Of a stretch of 23,518 nt of DNA, positions 13,657 to 20,467 are shown piece by piece. The DNA lies in the NCBI RefSeq assembly GCF_039928515.1, contig NZ_JBDSSZ010000197.1; one strand, written 5' to 3'. The translations under genes and the position numbers were made by a program. Within the stretch, counting starts at the first letter, position 1. Every line of letters begins with the position of its first letter. Origin of the DNA: Capsulimonas sp039928515. Lineage in GTDB: Bacteria; Armatimonadota; Armatimonadia; Armatimonadales; Capsulimonadaceae. Under the pieces are notes generated by a model. The model did no database searches. It was given only the letters and a program-made list of their open reading frames with translations, and was not told the origin of the DNA.

Positions 13657-14805
13657 ATGTCAAATAAACGTGATTATTATGAAGTGCTGGGTGTCGGACG
13701 AGACGCGCAGCCGCCCGATATCCGTTCCGCCTTCCGCAAGCTTGCGGCCAAGTACCATCCCGACGTCAATCCCGGCGACAAGGACGCGGAGGAGAAGTTC
13801 AAAGAGCTGAATGAAGCTCATGAGATCCTTTCCACGCCCGAGAAGCGCCAGATGTACGATCAGTTCGGCCACGCCGGCCCGCAGGGCGGTATGGGCGGCG
13901 CCGATGGGTTCGGCGTCGGCGATATCTTCGACATGTTCTTTGGCGCCGGCGGCGGCTTCGGAGGCCGCGCCGGAGCGGGCGGCGGAGATCGGGCGCGCCA
14001 GCAGGCGACGCAAGGCTCCGACCTGCGCTACGATCTGGAGATCACGCTGGAGGAGGCCGCATTCGGCGTCCAGAAAACCCTCAAGCTGACCCGCCTGGAA
14101 AGCTGCGAGACTTGCACTGGCAGCGGCGCAAAGCCCGGCACCACTCCTAAGACCTGTTCGGCCTGCCAGGGCTCCGGCCAGGTACGCCACGTTCAGAACA
14201 CGATCCTCGGCTCCTTCGCCACGGTGGCGCCCTGCGCCAACTGCCGCGGTGAGGGCCGGATCATCAGCGATCCCTGCACAACCTGCCGGGGCCAGGGCCG
14301 CACACGCCAGACCAAGGAACATACAATTCAGGTTCCGGGCGGCGTGGATACCGGAACGCGTCTGGTGGACCAGGGCGCCGGTGACGCCGGCCTGCGCGGC
14401 GGGCAGCCCGGCGACCTCTATGTGGTTGTTTACCTGCGCCCCCACCCTGACTTCAAGCGCAGCGGCAACGACGTGCTGCACGACACCAGCATCTCCTACG
14501 CGCAGGCGTCGCTCGGCGCGCAGATCGAAGTCCCGATCCTGGGCGGCGCGGAAAAACTGACGATACCCGCTGGGACGCAGCCCGGCGCTACCTTCAAGTT
14601 CCGCGGCAAGGGCTTCCCGGACCTCAATACCCGCAGCCACGATAAAGGCGATCAGATCATCCAGGTTAAGGTCGCCGTTCCGACCAAGCTCAGCGACGAC
14701 CAGAAGCGTCTGCTCCGTGAGTTCGCGGCGGCCTCGGGCGAAACGATCCAGCCGGAAGACGGCGGTTTTTTCGACAGCGTTAAGAAAGCATTCACGCACA
14801 AATGA
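13657..14805 (+). CDS. dnaJ: Chaperone protein DnaJ (Hsp40)
   Basis: A 382-residue type I DnaJ co-chaperone that delivers substrates to DnaK and stimulates its ATPase. The J domain is residues 1-70 with His34-Pro35-Asp36 in KYHPDVNPGD. A Gly/Phe-rich linker spans about residues 75-115, with GDIFDMFFGAGGGFGG. The zinc-binding region has four CxxCxGxG units (CETCTGSG, CSACQGSG, CANCRGEG, CTTCRGQG) at about residues 149-215. C-terminal substrate-binding domains follow, with QVPGGVDTGTRL and GDLYVVVYLRPHPDFKR. All diagnostic residues are present. A weak TGGAAC precedes the ATG at 13657. The end overlaps the prmA start by 4 bp (ATGA), so the two genes are coupled. Confidence 0.97.
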   Translation: MSNKRDYYEVLGVGRDAQPPDIRSAFRKLAAKYHPDVNPGDKDAEEKFKELNEAHEILSTPEKRQMYDQFGHAGPQGGMGGADGFGVGDIFDMFFGAGGGFGGRAGAGGGDRARQQATQGSDLRYDLEITLEEAAFGVQKTLKLTRLESCETCTGSGAKPGTTPKTCSACQGSGQVRHVQNTILGSFATVAPCANCRGEGRIISDPCTTCRGQGRTRQTKEHTIQVPGGVDTGTRLVDQGAGDAGLRGGQPGDLYVVVYLRPHPDFKRSGNDVLHDTSISYAQASLGAQIEVPILGGAEKLTIPAGTQPGATFKFRGKGFPDLNTRSHDKGDQIIQVKVAVPTKLSDDQKRLLREFAAASGETIQPEDGGFFDSVKKAFTHK

Positions 14806-15683
14806 GCGTCACGTCAACTCCGAGCACGATGCGGTGGGCCGAAATCAGCGTGGAAGCCGGTCCGGACGCCACCGACGCGGTCGGTAATTGTTTCAATGAA
14901 GTCGGATGCGGCGGCTTCGTCGTTCAGGACACGAAGGTTCCTCCGACGGTTGTGGGATATCTTCCCGTGGACGACCGGATCGAAGACCGCCTGCTGACCC
15001 TGACGACCTCACTGGAGGCGCTCGCAGGCTTCGGCGTCGAAAACGCCGGCACGGAAATCACAATCAAGTACGTTCAGGAGGACGACTGGGCGAACGCCTG
15101 GAAGGCCTACTTCAAGCCGATCCCCATCGGCCGCCGTCTTGTCGTCACTCCCCCCTGGGAAGAGCCTGATCTTTCGACTGGGCGAATGCCGATCGTCGTC
15201 GATCCCGGCATGGCCTTCGGCACCGGCAGCCACCCGACAACCCAGCTCTGCCTCGCCGCCCTGGAAGATTATGTGACGCCCGGCATTACCGTCGCGGACA
15301 TCGGTACAGGCTCGGGGATTCTCGCCATCGCCGCCTCCAAGCTCGGCGCGGGATCGGTCGTCGCCAACGACATCGATACCCTGGCTGTAAAGATCGCCGC
15401 CGAGAACGCCGAAGTCAACGGTGTCTCGATTGAGTTCGGCGTCGATCTGCCCGGTGGGCAGTACGATCTGGTGGTTGCGAATATTTTGGCGGACGTCATT
15501 ATCGGCCTGCGTGAAGAAATCGCCGAGCGGGTAAAACCCGAAGGCGTGTTTATCGCCTCAGGAATCATCGACACGCGCGAGACCGACGTGCGTATCGCCG
15601 TGGAAACCGAAGGCTTCTCCCCGCTCGAAACACGCCGTCAAGGCGACTGGGTCGCCCTCGTCTTCCGCCGCAGCGCGGTATAG
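14802..15683 (+). CDS. prmA: Ribosomal protein L11 methyltransferase
   Basis: A 293-residue S-adenosylmethionine-dependent enzyme that trimethylates ribosomal protein L11. The N-terminal substrate-recognition region (about residues 8-95) includes VQEDDWANAWKAYFKP. The linker carries the diagnostic DPGMAFGTGSHPTT. The methyltransferase core starts at VADIGTGSGILAIAASKLGA, the nucleotide-binding glycine loop, with the acidic residue in VVANDID and the catalytic-region NILADVI. The overlap of its ATG with the dnaJ stop (ATGA) and the order dnaJ-prmA-rsmE match the arrangement seen in many bacteria. That arrangement places translation and rRNA or ribosomal protein modification under the heat-shock operon. 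Confidence 0.95.
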   Translation: MSVTSTPSTMRWAEISVEAGPDATDAVGNCFNEVGCGGFVVQDTKVPPTVVGYLPVDDRIEDRLLTLTTSLEALAGFGVENAGTEITIKYVQEDDWANAWKAYFKPIPIGRRLVVTPPWEEPDLSTGRMPIVVDPGMAFGTGSHPTTQLCLAALEDYVTPGITVADIGTGSGILAIAASKLGAGSVVANDIDTLAVKIAAENAEVNGVSIEFGVDLPGGQYDLVVANILADVIIGLREEIAERVKPEGVFIASGIIDTRETDVRIAVETEGFSPLETRRQGDWVALVFRRSAV

Positions 15684-15686
15684 CCC

Positions 15687-16424
15687 ATGACGCGATTTTT
15701 CATCAGCCCCAACCAAATTACCAACGGCCTGGTGACCCTCGGCCCCGATGACGCCCACCATCTCAAGGTCGTCCTGCACGCCAATCCCGGCGATTTGATC
15801 AACGTCCTGAACGGCTGTGGAACTGAGTTCATCGCCAAGCTCGACGAAGTCGGAAAATCCCGCGCAACCGCTCGGATCACTACCATCATTCACCTCGACA
15901 CGGAAGCGCAAACGCGCATCACCGTGGCGCAGGCGCTCCCCAAAGTCGCCGACAAGATGGAGCAGGTCTTGCAGCGCGGCACCGAAGTCGGCGCGCACGC
16001 CTTCTGGGCCTACGAAAGCGCGCGCAGCCTCACCCATCTGCCCCGCGAGCGCCACCTCAAACGCCTTACCCGCTGGAACGAGATCGTAAAGACCGCCGCC
16101 GAGCAGTCCCATCGCGCCCGGCTCCCAGAAGTCCGCGCCGATCAGGACTTCAGCCAGGTCCTCGCCGCCGCCGGCCAGTTCGACCTCTCTCTTCTTGCTT
16201 ACGAAGGCGAAGCCAAGACAACCTTAAGAAGCGCATTGGAATCTCAGCCGACGCCGCCGAAAAGCGTGCTCATCGTTATCGGCCCCGAAGGCGGGTTTAC
16301 CGATCCCGAGGCGCGCGCGGCAGCCAAAGCAAAACTACAAAGCGTTTCTTTGGGCAAACGGATCTTGCGCACCGAGACGGCCGCGCTGATCATGGTTGCG
16401 CAGTTGTTGTATGCGCTGGAGTAG
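15687..16424 (+). CDS. rsmE: 16S rRNA (uracil1498-N3)-methyltransferase
   Basis: A 245-residue SPOUT-class methyltransferase that methylates N3 of U1498 in 16S rRNA. The N-terminal PUA-like RNA-binding domain includes the DDAHHLKVVLHANPGD segment. The knotted methyltransferase domain includes QALPKVADKMEQVLQRGTEV, KRLTRWNEIVKTAAEQSHRA, and the cofactor-binding IGPEGGFTDPEARAA plus SLGKRILRTETAAL at the C-terminus. It starts 3 nt after the prmA stop, so it belongs to the same transcript. Its stop codon (TAG, 16422-16424) touches the left arm of the composite repeat, which probably marks the end of the operon. Confidence 0.95.
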   Translation: MTRFFISPNQITNGLVTLGPDDAHHLKVVLHANPGDLINVLNGCGTEFIAKLDEVGKSRATARITTIIHLDTEAQTRITVAQALPKVADKMEQVLQRGTEVGAHAFWAYESARSLTHLPRERHLKRLTRWNEIVKTAAEQSHRARLPEVRADQDFSQVLAAAGQFDLSLLAYEGEAKTTLRSALESQPTPPKSVLIVIGPEGGFTDPEARAAAKAKLQSVSLGKRILRTETAALIMVAQLLYALE

Positions 16425-16620
16425 GATTCGGCCCCCTGCCCCCCAATCCTGGGGGAGGAGGTTGTCGACCACGGAAATTATTTGTCCGTCCGGCACGGAC
16501 GGTTAGATGCGAAGCATCTCCCAGGCGTGGGTTTCATACCCGCGATGTGTCGCGATGTCATTCACAATCACCCAACGACAACCTCCTCCCCCAGGATCGG
16601 GGGGCAGGGGGGCCGAATCC
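16424..16620. repeat. Composite intergenic repeat: inverted C-rich palindromes around four hairpins
   Basis: The outer arms, about 16424-16467 and 16577-16620, are inverted copies of a roughly 44-bp C-rich unit that differ by one base and one extra C. The 110 bp between them hold four compact inverted repeats: GTCCGT/ACGGAC (16484-16500), AGATGC/GCATCT (16505-16519), CGTGGGT/ACCCGCG (16526-16544, one G-T pair), and CGCGA/TCGCG (16541-16554, partly overlapping the third). The outer unit shares its CCC-AAT-CT-GGG core with the repeats near 6204 and 23487. This resembles REP/BIME-type mosaic elements. The whole block fills the rsmE to phosphatase gap, and its right end is 7 bp from the next ATG. 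Confidence 0.85.
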
Positions 16621-16627
16621 TTAACCC

Positions 16628-17368
16628 ATGTTTGTCGACATCCACAACCACATCCTTCCCGGTATCGACGACGGCGCGCCCACCCTGCCCTACGCGCTCG
16701 ACATGGCGCGCCTCGCCGTTGCGGATGGAACCGACATCATGGTCGCCACCCCGCACCGCGCTTGGAGCAGCCGCAAGAACGCGCCGCCGGAGTGGGTGCG
16801 TGAAAACGTCGAAGAGCTGCAATTTGCGCTCGACTATTCCAAAATCCCGCTGACAATCATCCCTTCCACGGAACTGCAAATCGGCCCGGCGCTCGCCCGC
16901 GACCTCAAAGAGGGAACCGTAATGACCATCGGGGGCGGAGAATGGGCGCTGATCGAGCTGCCGTTCGACCGTCTGCCCCACGACGCGCTCGATCATCTCA
17001 AAGCCGTGCTCGACATCGGCGTAAAAATCGTCGTCGCCCACCCCGAGCGCAACGCCGATATCCAGCGCCACCTCGCCTTTGTTGACGCCTGCGCCGATCT
17101 CGGAACCTATTTCCAGATCAACACCGGCAGCATTCTCGGCCGCTTCGGCTCCGGCGCCCGCCGCGCCGCCGAAGCCATCCTCGCCCGCGCCGACGAACTC
17201 CCGCTCATCATCGCCTCCGACAGCCACAACCTCGACCAGCGTCCCCCCAACCTCATACGCCAGGCCCGTGACATCGCCGCCCGCATCGCCGGAGACGAAG
17301 CCGCCGACGCCATGGTGAACTCACGCCCAAGATCATTACTGCCGAGTCCCATTCCCCCGCCGAAGTAG
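16628..17368 (+). CDS. PHP-family tyrosine-protein phosphatase, CpsB/YwqE-like
   Basis: A 246-residue metal-dependent phosphoesterase of the PHP superfamily, resembling CpsB/YwqE enzymes that dephosphorylate the tyrosine kinases controlling capsule and exopolysaccharide export. Metal-binding motifs are seen in order: MFVDIHNHILPGIDDG at the start, TPHRAW near residue 41, Glu in PSTELQIG, HPERN near residue 140, and IIASDSHNLDQRPP near residue 197. The C-terminus reads NSRPRSLL, as in the family. No kinase or polysaccharide gene is adjacent. No ribosome site is visible before the ATG at 16628; the upstream 7 bp (CTTAACCC) directly follow the composite repeat, so initiation may be leaderless or from an unseen leader. 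The nearest upstream gene, rsmE, is on the same strand. Confidence 0.88.
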   Translation: MFVDIHNHILPGIDDGAPTLPYALDMARLAVADGTDIMVATPHRAWSSRKNAPPEWVRENVEELQFALDYSKIPLTIIPSTELQIGPALARDLKEGTVMTIGGGEWALIELPFDRLPHDALDHLKAVLDIGVKIVVAHPERNADIQRHLAFVDACADLGTYFQINTGSILGRFGSGARRAAEAILARADELPLIIASDSHNLDQRPPNLIRQARDIAARIAGDEAADAMVNSRPRSLLPSPIPPPK

Positions 17369-17476
17369 ACTTCAGCCTGGACAGAGCGATTACTTTCGAC
17401 GCAACTGAGCGCCTACTCGCTACGAACCATATGTTTAATTTCATACATATTTATCGAAAAATATTCAGCATAAATA

Positions 17477-17505
17477 TTGACAGTTGGAAGTATGTGTGCT
17501 AAAGT
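17477..17505 (+). promoter_or_regulatory. Predicted promoter of the tail-collar locus
   Basis: TTGACA (17477-17482), a 17-nt spacer and TAAAGT (17500-17505) form a plausible sigma70 site in an AT-rich patch. The 329-bp gap 17369-17697 holds little else: an inverted repeat ATATGT/ACATAT (17429-17434 and 17445-17450) upstream of the -35, and then a leader of about 190 nt to the ATG at 17698. Confidence 0.65.
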
Positions 17506-17697
17506 CTATGTACATTGCCTGACATTACGCGCGCAGACTACACTCCTCTCCTTATAGTGAGGTAACTGACGCCGTTTTCGCGCATGATCTTGTGATGTCC
17601 GCCTCAAGCAGCCATGCAAATTCCTGGTGACTGTGTACTTCTGGGCGACCGACCCCGTTGGATGCACTTTTATCTCGTATGCGCTGGAGCTTACACC

Positions 17698-18003
17698 ATG
17701 GACGACACCCTTTCTCTGAGCCAGATCACGGCCGCCTCCTTTACGCCGCTGATTGGCGACACCTTCACCCTGCCGTTTGACGACGCCCAAACCGTGGATG
17801 TCGTTCTCAGCGACGTACGCCCCATGCGGGGGCCGGAGGGTCAACGCGAGCCGTTCGCGCTCACGTTCCTCGGCGCGCCGGGCGTCGTACTTCCCCAGCG
17901 CATTTACCGCTTCACGCATCCGGAAACGGCTACGATGGACATTTTCATCGTGCCGCTGGCCGCAAACGCGCAATCCACCACCTACGAAGCGATCTTCGCT
18001 TAA
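17698..18003 (+). CDS. DUF6916-like protein
   Basis: A 101-residue all-beta protein. The pattern SQITAASFTPLIGDTFTLPF at the start, followed by EPFALTFLGAP, LPQRIYRFTHPE and the IFIVPLA...YEAIFA end, resembles the DUF6916 family, which is often found beside tail-collar proteins and has no known biochemical role. It has no signal peptide or membrane segment. The frame is open back to 17614, but the ATG at 17698 is chosen because GGAG at 17686-17689 sits 8 nt upstream and the family N-terminus begins there. It is the first gene of the locus of three collar proteins and shares their direction, with 119 bp to the first of them. I take it to be a structural or assembly partner (inference). Confidence 0.7.
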   Translation: MDDTLSLSQITAASFTPLIGDTFTLPFDDAQTVDVVLSDVRPMRGPEGQREPFALTFLGAPGVVLPQRIYRFTHPETATMDIFIVPLAANAQSTTYEAIFA

Positions 18004-18122
18004 CTGCACGAAGCAGTCCTCACGAAACTTTCCGACGGTTTCCATCGGAACATCGCGTGAGAGCCGCTGTTTTCCTACGGCGATTTTTGCCGTATATCAT
18101 CCACAATCCAAAGGGGTATTTC

Positions 18123-18632
18123 ATGGCTGAACCGTATTTATCGGAGATTCGTATCTTCTCGTTCGGGTATCCCCCCAGGGGATGGGCGTTCTGCAACGGG
18201 CAGACCCTGCCAATCAACCAGAACCAGGCGCTGTTCGCGCTGCTAGGAACGACTTACGGCGGCAACGGCCAGACGACATTCCAGCTTCCGAACCTGCAGG
18301 GGCGCGCGGCGATGCACCGCACCGGCGGCTTCCCGCTGGGCGCAGTCGCTGGTGAAGCAACGCATACGCTGCAAACTACGGAGATTCCGCTGCACACCCA
18401 CACCCTCGGCGCCACCACGGCGACGGCCACCACGGGGCTGGCGCAAGGCGCCACAATCGCCGCGCCGGTCTCCACGGTCGGATCGATCTACGCAGCCGGC
18501 GCCGCCGATATCACTATGGCGCCGCAGGCGATCGCCAACGCCGGCGGGGGACAGCCGCATGAAAACATGCAGCCGTATCTGGCGCTCAGTTTTTGTATCG
18601 CGATGCAGGGCATTTTCCCAAGCCGCAGCTAA
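18123..18632 (+). CDS. Tail-collar domain protein 1 (Mdp-like)
   Basis: A 169-residue protein of the phage tail collar family (microcystin-dependent protein type). It opens with AEPYLSEIRIFSFGYPPRGW, then CNGQTLPINQNQALFALLGT, TYGGNGQTTFQLPNLQGR and a His/Thr-rich stretch (IPLHTHTLGATTATATT). It closes with GGGQPHENMQPYLALSFCIA and GIFPSRS. These are the collar motifs G-W-x-x-C-N/D-G, Y-G-G-x-G and L-P-N-L-x-G-R. The family occurs in phage tails and in many free-living bacteria with unclear function. No signal peptide is seen. The ATG at 18123 gives the family N-terminus; AAAGGGG precedes it. The open frame back to 18057 is not part of the protein. It is the first of three tandem paralogues. 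Confidence 0.88.
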   Translation: MAEPYLSEIRIFSFGYPPRGWAFCNGQTLPINQNQALFALLGTTYGGNGQTTFQLPNLQGRAAMHRTGGFPLGAVAGEATHTLQTTEIPLHTHTLGATTATATTGLAQGATIAAPVSTVGSIYAAGAADITMAPQAIANAGGGQPHENMQPYLALSFCIAMQGIFPSRS

Positions 18633-18686
18633 ACCGCAAGCCGCAATATCAAATGCGCAAGCAACCTTACAGGAGAACGCTACCTA

Positions 18687-19184
18687 ATGTCAGAGCCCTA
18701 TATTGGTGAGATCCGGATGGTCGGGTTCAGCTTCGCGCCCAACGGTTGGGCGCTCTGCAACGGCTCGACGCTCGCGATCTCGCAGAACGACGCTCTCTTC
18801 AATCTGATCGGAACGACTTACGGCGGCGACGGGGTGCAGACGTTCAATCTTCCCAACCTATTGGGACGCACCCCCATCCACTTCAGTTCGAACATCCCGC
18901 TGGGAGCCATCGCCGGCTCGGAAACCGTCACGCTGATCAGCGCGCAATTGCCGCCGCACAGCCATCCTCTGAGAGCCATGAACGGACCTGCGTCCACCAC
19001 GACCGCCACCGGAGTTCTCCTGGCGTCGGCGAGCGTCAATGTTTACACGCCGCCCACAAGCGTCGTCGCCACCACAACGGTCACCACGGCCACGGGGGGC
19101 GGGCAGCCACACGACAATATGGCGCCGTATCTGTGCGTCAATTTCGCGATCTCACTGTTTGGGGTCTATCCTTCGCAAAACTGA
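18687..19184 (+). CDS. Tail-collar domain protein 2 (Mdp-like)
   Basis: A 165-residue paralogue of its two neighbours, with the same collar architecture: EPYIGEIRMVGFSFAPNGW, CNGSTLAISQNDALFNLIGT, TYGGDGVQTFNLPNLLGRTP, a His-containing middle (LPPHSHPLRAMNG), and GGGQPHDNMAPYLCVNFAI with GVYPSQN at the end. The segment between the middle and the end (about residues 95-135) is low in complexity and Thr/Ala/Val-rich and is the most divergent part, as expected for a surface-exposed tip. Its ribosome site is CAGGAG at 18670-18675, somewhat far (11 nt) from the ATG. It lies 54 bp after collar gene 1. Confidence 0.87.
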   Translation: MSEPYIGEIRMVGFSFAPNGWALCNGSTLAISQNDALFNLIGTTYGGDGVQTFNLPNLLGRTPIHFSSNIPLGAIAGSETVTLISAQLPPHSHPLRAMNGPASTTTATGVLLASASVNVYTPPTSVVATTTVTTATGGGQPHDNMAPYLCVNFAISLFGVYPSQN

Positions 19185-19220
19185 CGTGACAGCGTACATT
19201 CGTTTCAGGAGAACCGATTT

Positions 19221-19754
19221 ATGGCAGATCAATTTTTGGGGGAGATCCGGATCGTCCCGTTTGACTTCGCTCCCACAGGCTGGGCGCAGTGCGATGGACA
19301 GCTTCTTGCGATCTCTCAGTCCTCCGCCCTGTTTTCCCTGCTGGGCACTTACTACGGCGGCAACGGGCAGTCGAACTTCGCGCTGCCCAACTTCCAGGGG
19401 AATATCCCCGTCGCGTACGGCGACGGCCCGGGCCTGTCGCAGCGTGTTCTCGGCGAAACCGGAGGCAACCCGACGGTTCAGCTCAACCTCTCGACACTGG
19501 CGTCGCACACGCACGTAATGAACGGCGATTCGAACGCCGCCACGTCCACGTCGCCGGCCGGCAACCTGACCGCCACGCCCGCCACCGGCCCGCGCAGACC
19601 GAACCAGATGTACGATCCCAGCGCCGTCAACACGGGAACGCAGGCCGGCGATGTCGACCTCACTGGAGGCAATCAGCCGCACAACAACCTTCAGCCCTTT
19701 CTCGTGATGAACTTCGTTATTTCGCTCACCGGCATCTACCCGTCGCGCGGCTAA
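19221..19754 (+). CDS. Tail-collar domain protein 3 (Mdp-like)
   Basis: A 177-residue third paralogue. It has DQFLGEIRIVPFDFAPTGW, CDGQLLAISQSSALFSLLGT, YYGGNGQSNFALPNFQGN, a His segment (LASHTHVMNGD) and GGNQPHNNLQPFLVMNFVIS with GIYPSRG. The middle carries an Ala/Thr/Pro-rich insert and reads RPNQMYDPSAVNTGTQAGDV, longer than in the other two. CAGGAGAA (19207-19214) is the ribosome site for the ATG at 19221. It lies 36 bp after gene 2. In many genomes collar proteins of this type come in threes with an unknown partner protein, which supports a single multi-subunit structure (inference from recalled gene neighbourhoods, not a search result). Confidence 0.87.
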   Translation: MADQFLGEIRIVPFDFAPTGWAQCDGQLLAISQSSALFSLLGTYYGGNGQSNFALPNFQGNIPVAYGDGPGLSQRVLGETGGNPTVQLNLSTLASHTHVMNGDSNAATSTSPAGNLTATPATGPRRPNQMYDPSAVNTGTQAGDVDLTGGNQPHNNLQPFLVMNFVISLTGIYPSRG

Positions 19755-19789
19755 TTTACCGCGCCCTGGGGCGCCACAAAGGATCACAT

Positions 19790-20407
19790 ATGAACGGGAC
19801 AGAAACAACAATGCTCGATCGCCGTGAATTCCTGCGCGGCGCGGCCGTGATGACCATCGCCGCTGGGCTCGGTTTCGGATCGCCTCCCCGCGCCGCAGCC
19901 GGCCCCCCACAGGCGCACACCACCCTCGCGCTCTGGTCGCGGGACCGGTGGATCGATCCGGCGTCGCTTCCCTCGGGCAGCGAAGCCCTGGCCTCAGCGG
20001 TCGTCGCCGTCACCTTTCACGGGCACTCCATTCCGGAAGGCGCGGCGCCGGTGCTGCACGCCGTCAAGGCGTACTACGCCATTCAGAGCGCGCGGGGGCC
20101 GCAGGATATCCCCATGTACGCCTGGGCGCCCAGCGCCCAGCGCACGACCATCCGCATTCCGGCGGCGCCCGGCCGCGGCGTGATGCTTTCGGCCGAACTG
20201 TTCGCGCCGCGCGGCGCCGAAGATTTCCACTTCCTCCTTTCGGGACACGCATCGGGCCGACCGAAGCTGACGGAGGGGACTTACATTCTGGCGGCCGGCG
20301 AGCCCAATCTGGCGGGTGTCCGCCTCACGGGAACACCAAGCCGTCCGGCAATCGCAGATGAGGCGACGCCCATTCCGTTTGAATATCTTCTCGTGACCGT
20401 GGCCTGA
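19790..20407 (+). CDS. Tat-signal exported protein of unknown function
   Basis: A 205-residue protein of no recognised family. Residues 9-33 hold a twin-arginine signal, DRREFLRGAAVMTIAAGL, followed by an Ala/Pro-rich cleavage region, so a folded protein is probably exported through the Tat pathway. The mature part is rich in beta strands, with AVVAVTFHGHSIPEGAAPVL, IPMYAWAPSAQRTTIRIPAA and GTYILAAGEPNLAGVRLTG, and lacks cysteines and obvious catalytic motifs. The frame is open back to 19289, overlapping collar gene 3, but the ATG at 19790 is chosen because AAAGGA (19778-19783) precedes it and the signal peptide begins there. It follows collar gene 3 by 35 bp and is probably in the same operon. 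Its function is unknown; an accessory or scaffold protein of the collar locus is possible. Confidence 0.75.
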   Translation: MNGTETTMLDRREFLRGAAVMTIAAGLGFGSPPRAAAGPPQAHTTLALWSRDRWIDPASLPSGSEALASAVVAVTFHGHSIPEGAAPVLHAVKAYYAIQSARGPQDIPMYAWAPSAQRTTIRIPAAPGRGVMLSAELFAPRGAEDFHFLLSGHASGRPKLTEGTYILAAGEPNLAGVRLTGTPSRPAIADEATPIPFEYLLVTVA

Positions 20408-20467
20408 CCACTTTCACGCCTCATCAATTGGTATTATCGCAATCTATCAGAGAATGGAATCTTCAAA

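Noticed and set aside
13660..14799. 379-codon open frame antisense to dnaJ
   Set aside because: It is the GC-rich shadow of dnaJ on the opposite strand; its translation shows no family motif, while dnaJ has every diagnostic residue.
16424..16620. CRISPR array
   Set aside because: The block consists of two inverted copies and different hairpins, not direct repeats with regular spacers.
17698..19754. Prophage remnant
   Set aside because: Collar-type proteins alone are common in free-living bacteria; no integrase, attachment site, terminase, capsid or lysis gene is visible in the window.
19289..19789. 167-residue extension of the Tat-signal protein across collar gene 3
   Set aside because: It overlaps collar gene 3 in another frame, while the ATG at 19790 has a ribosome site and a complete signal peptide.
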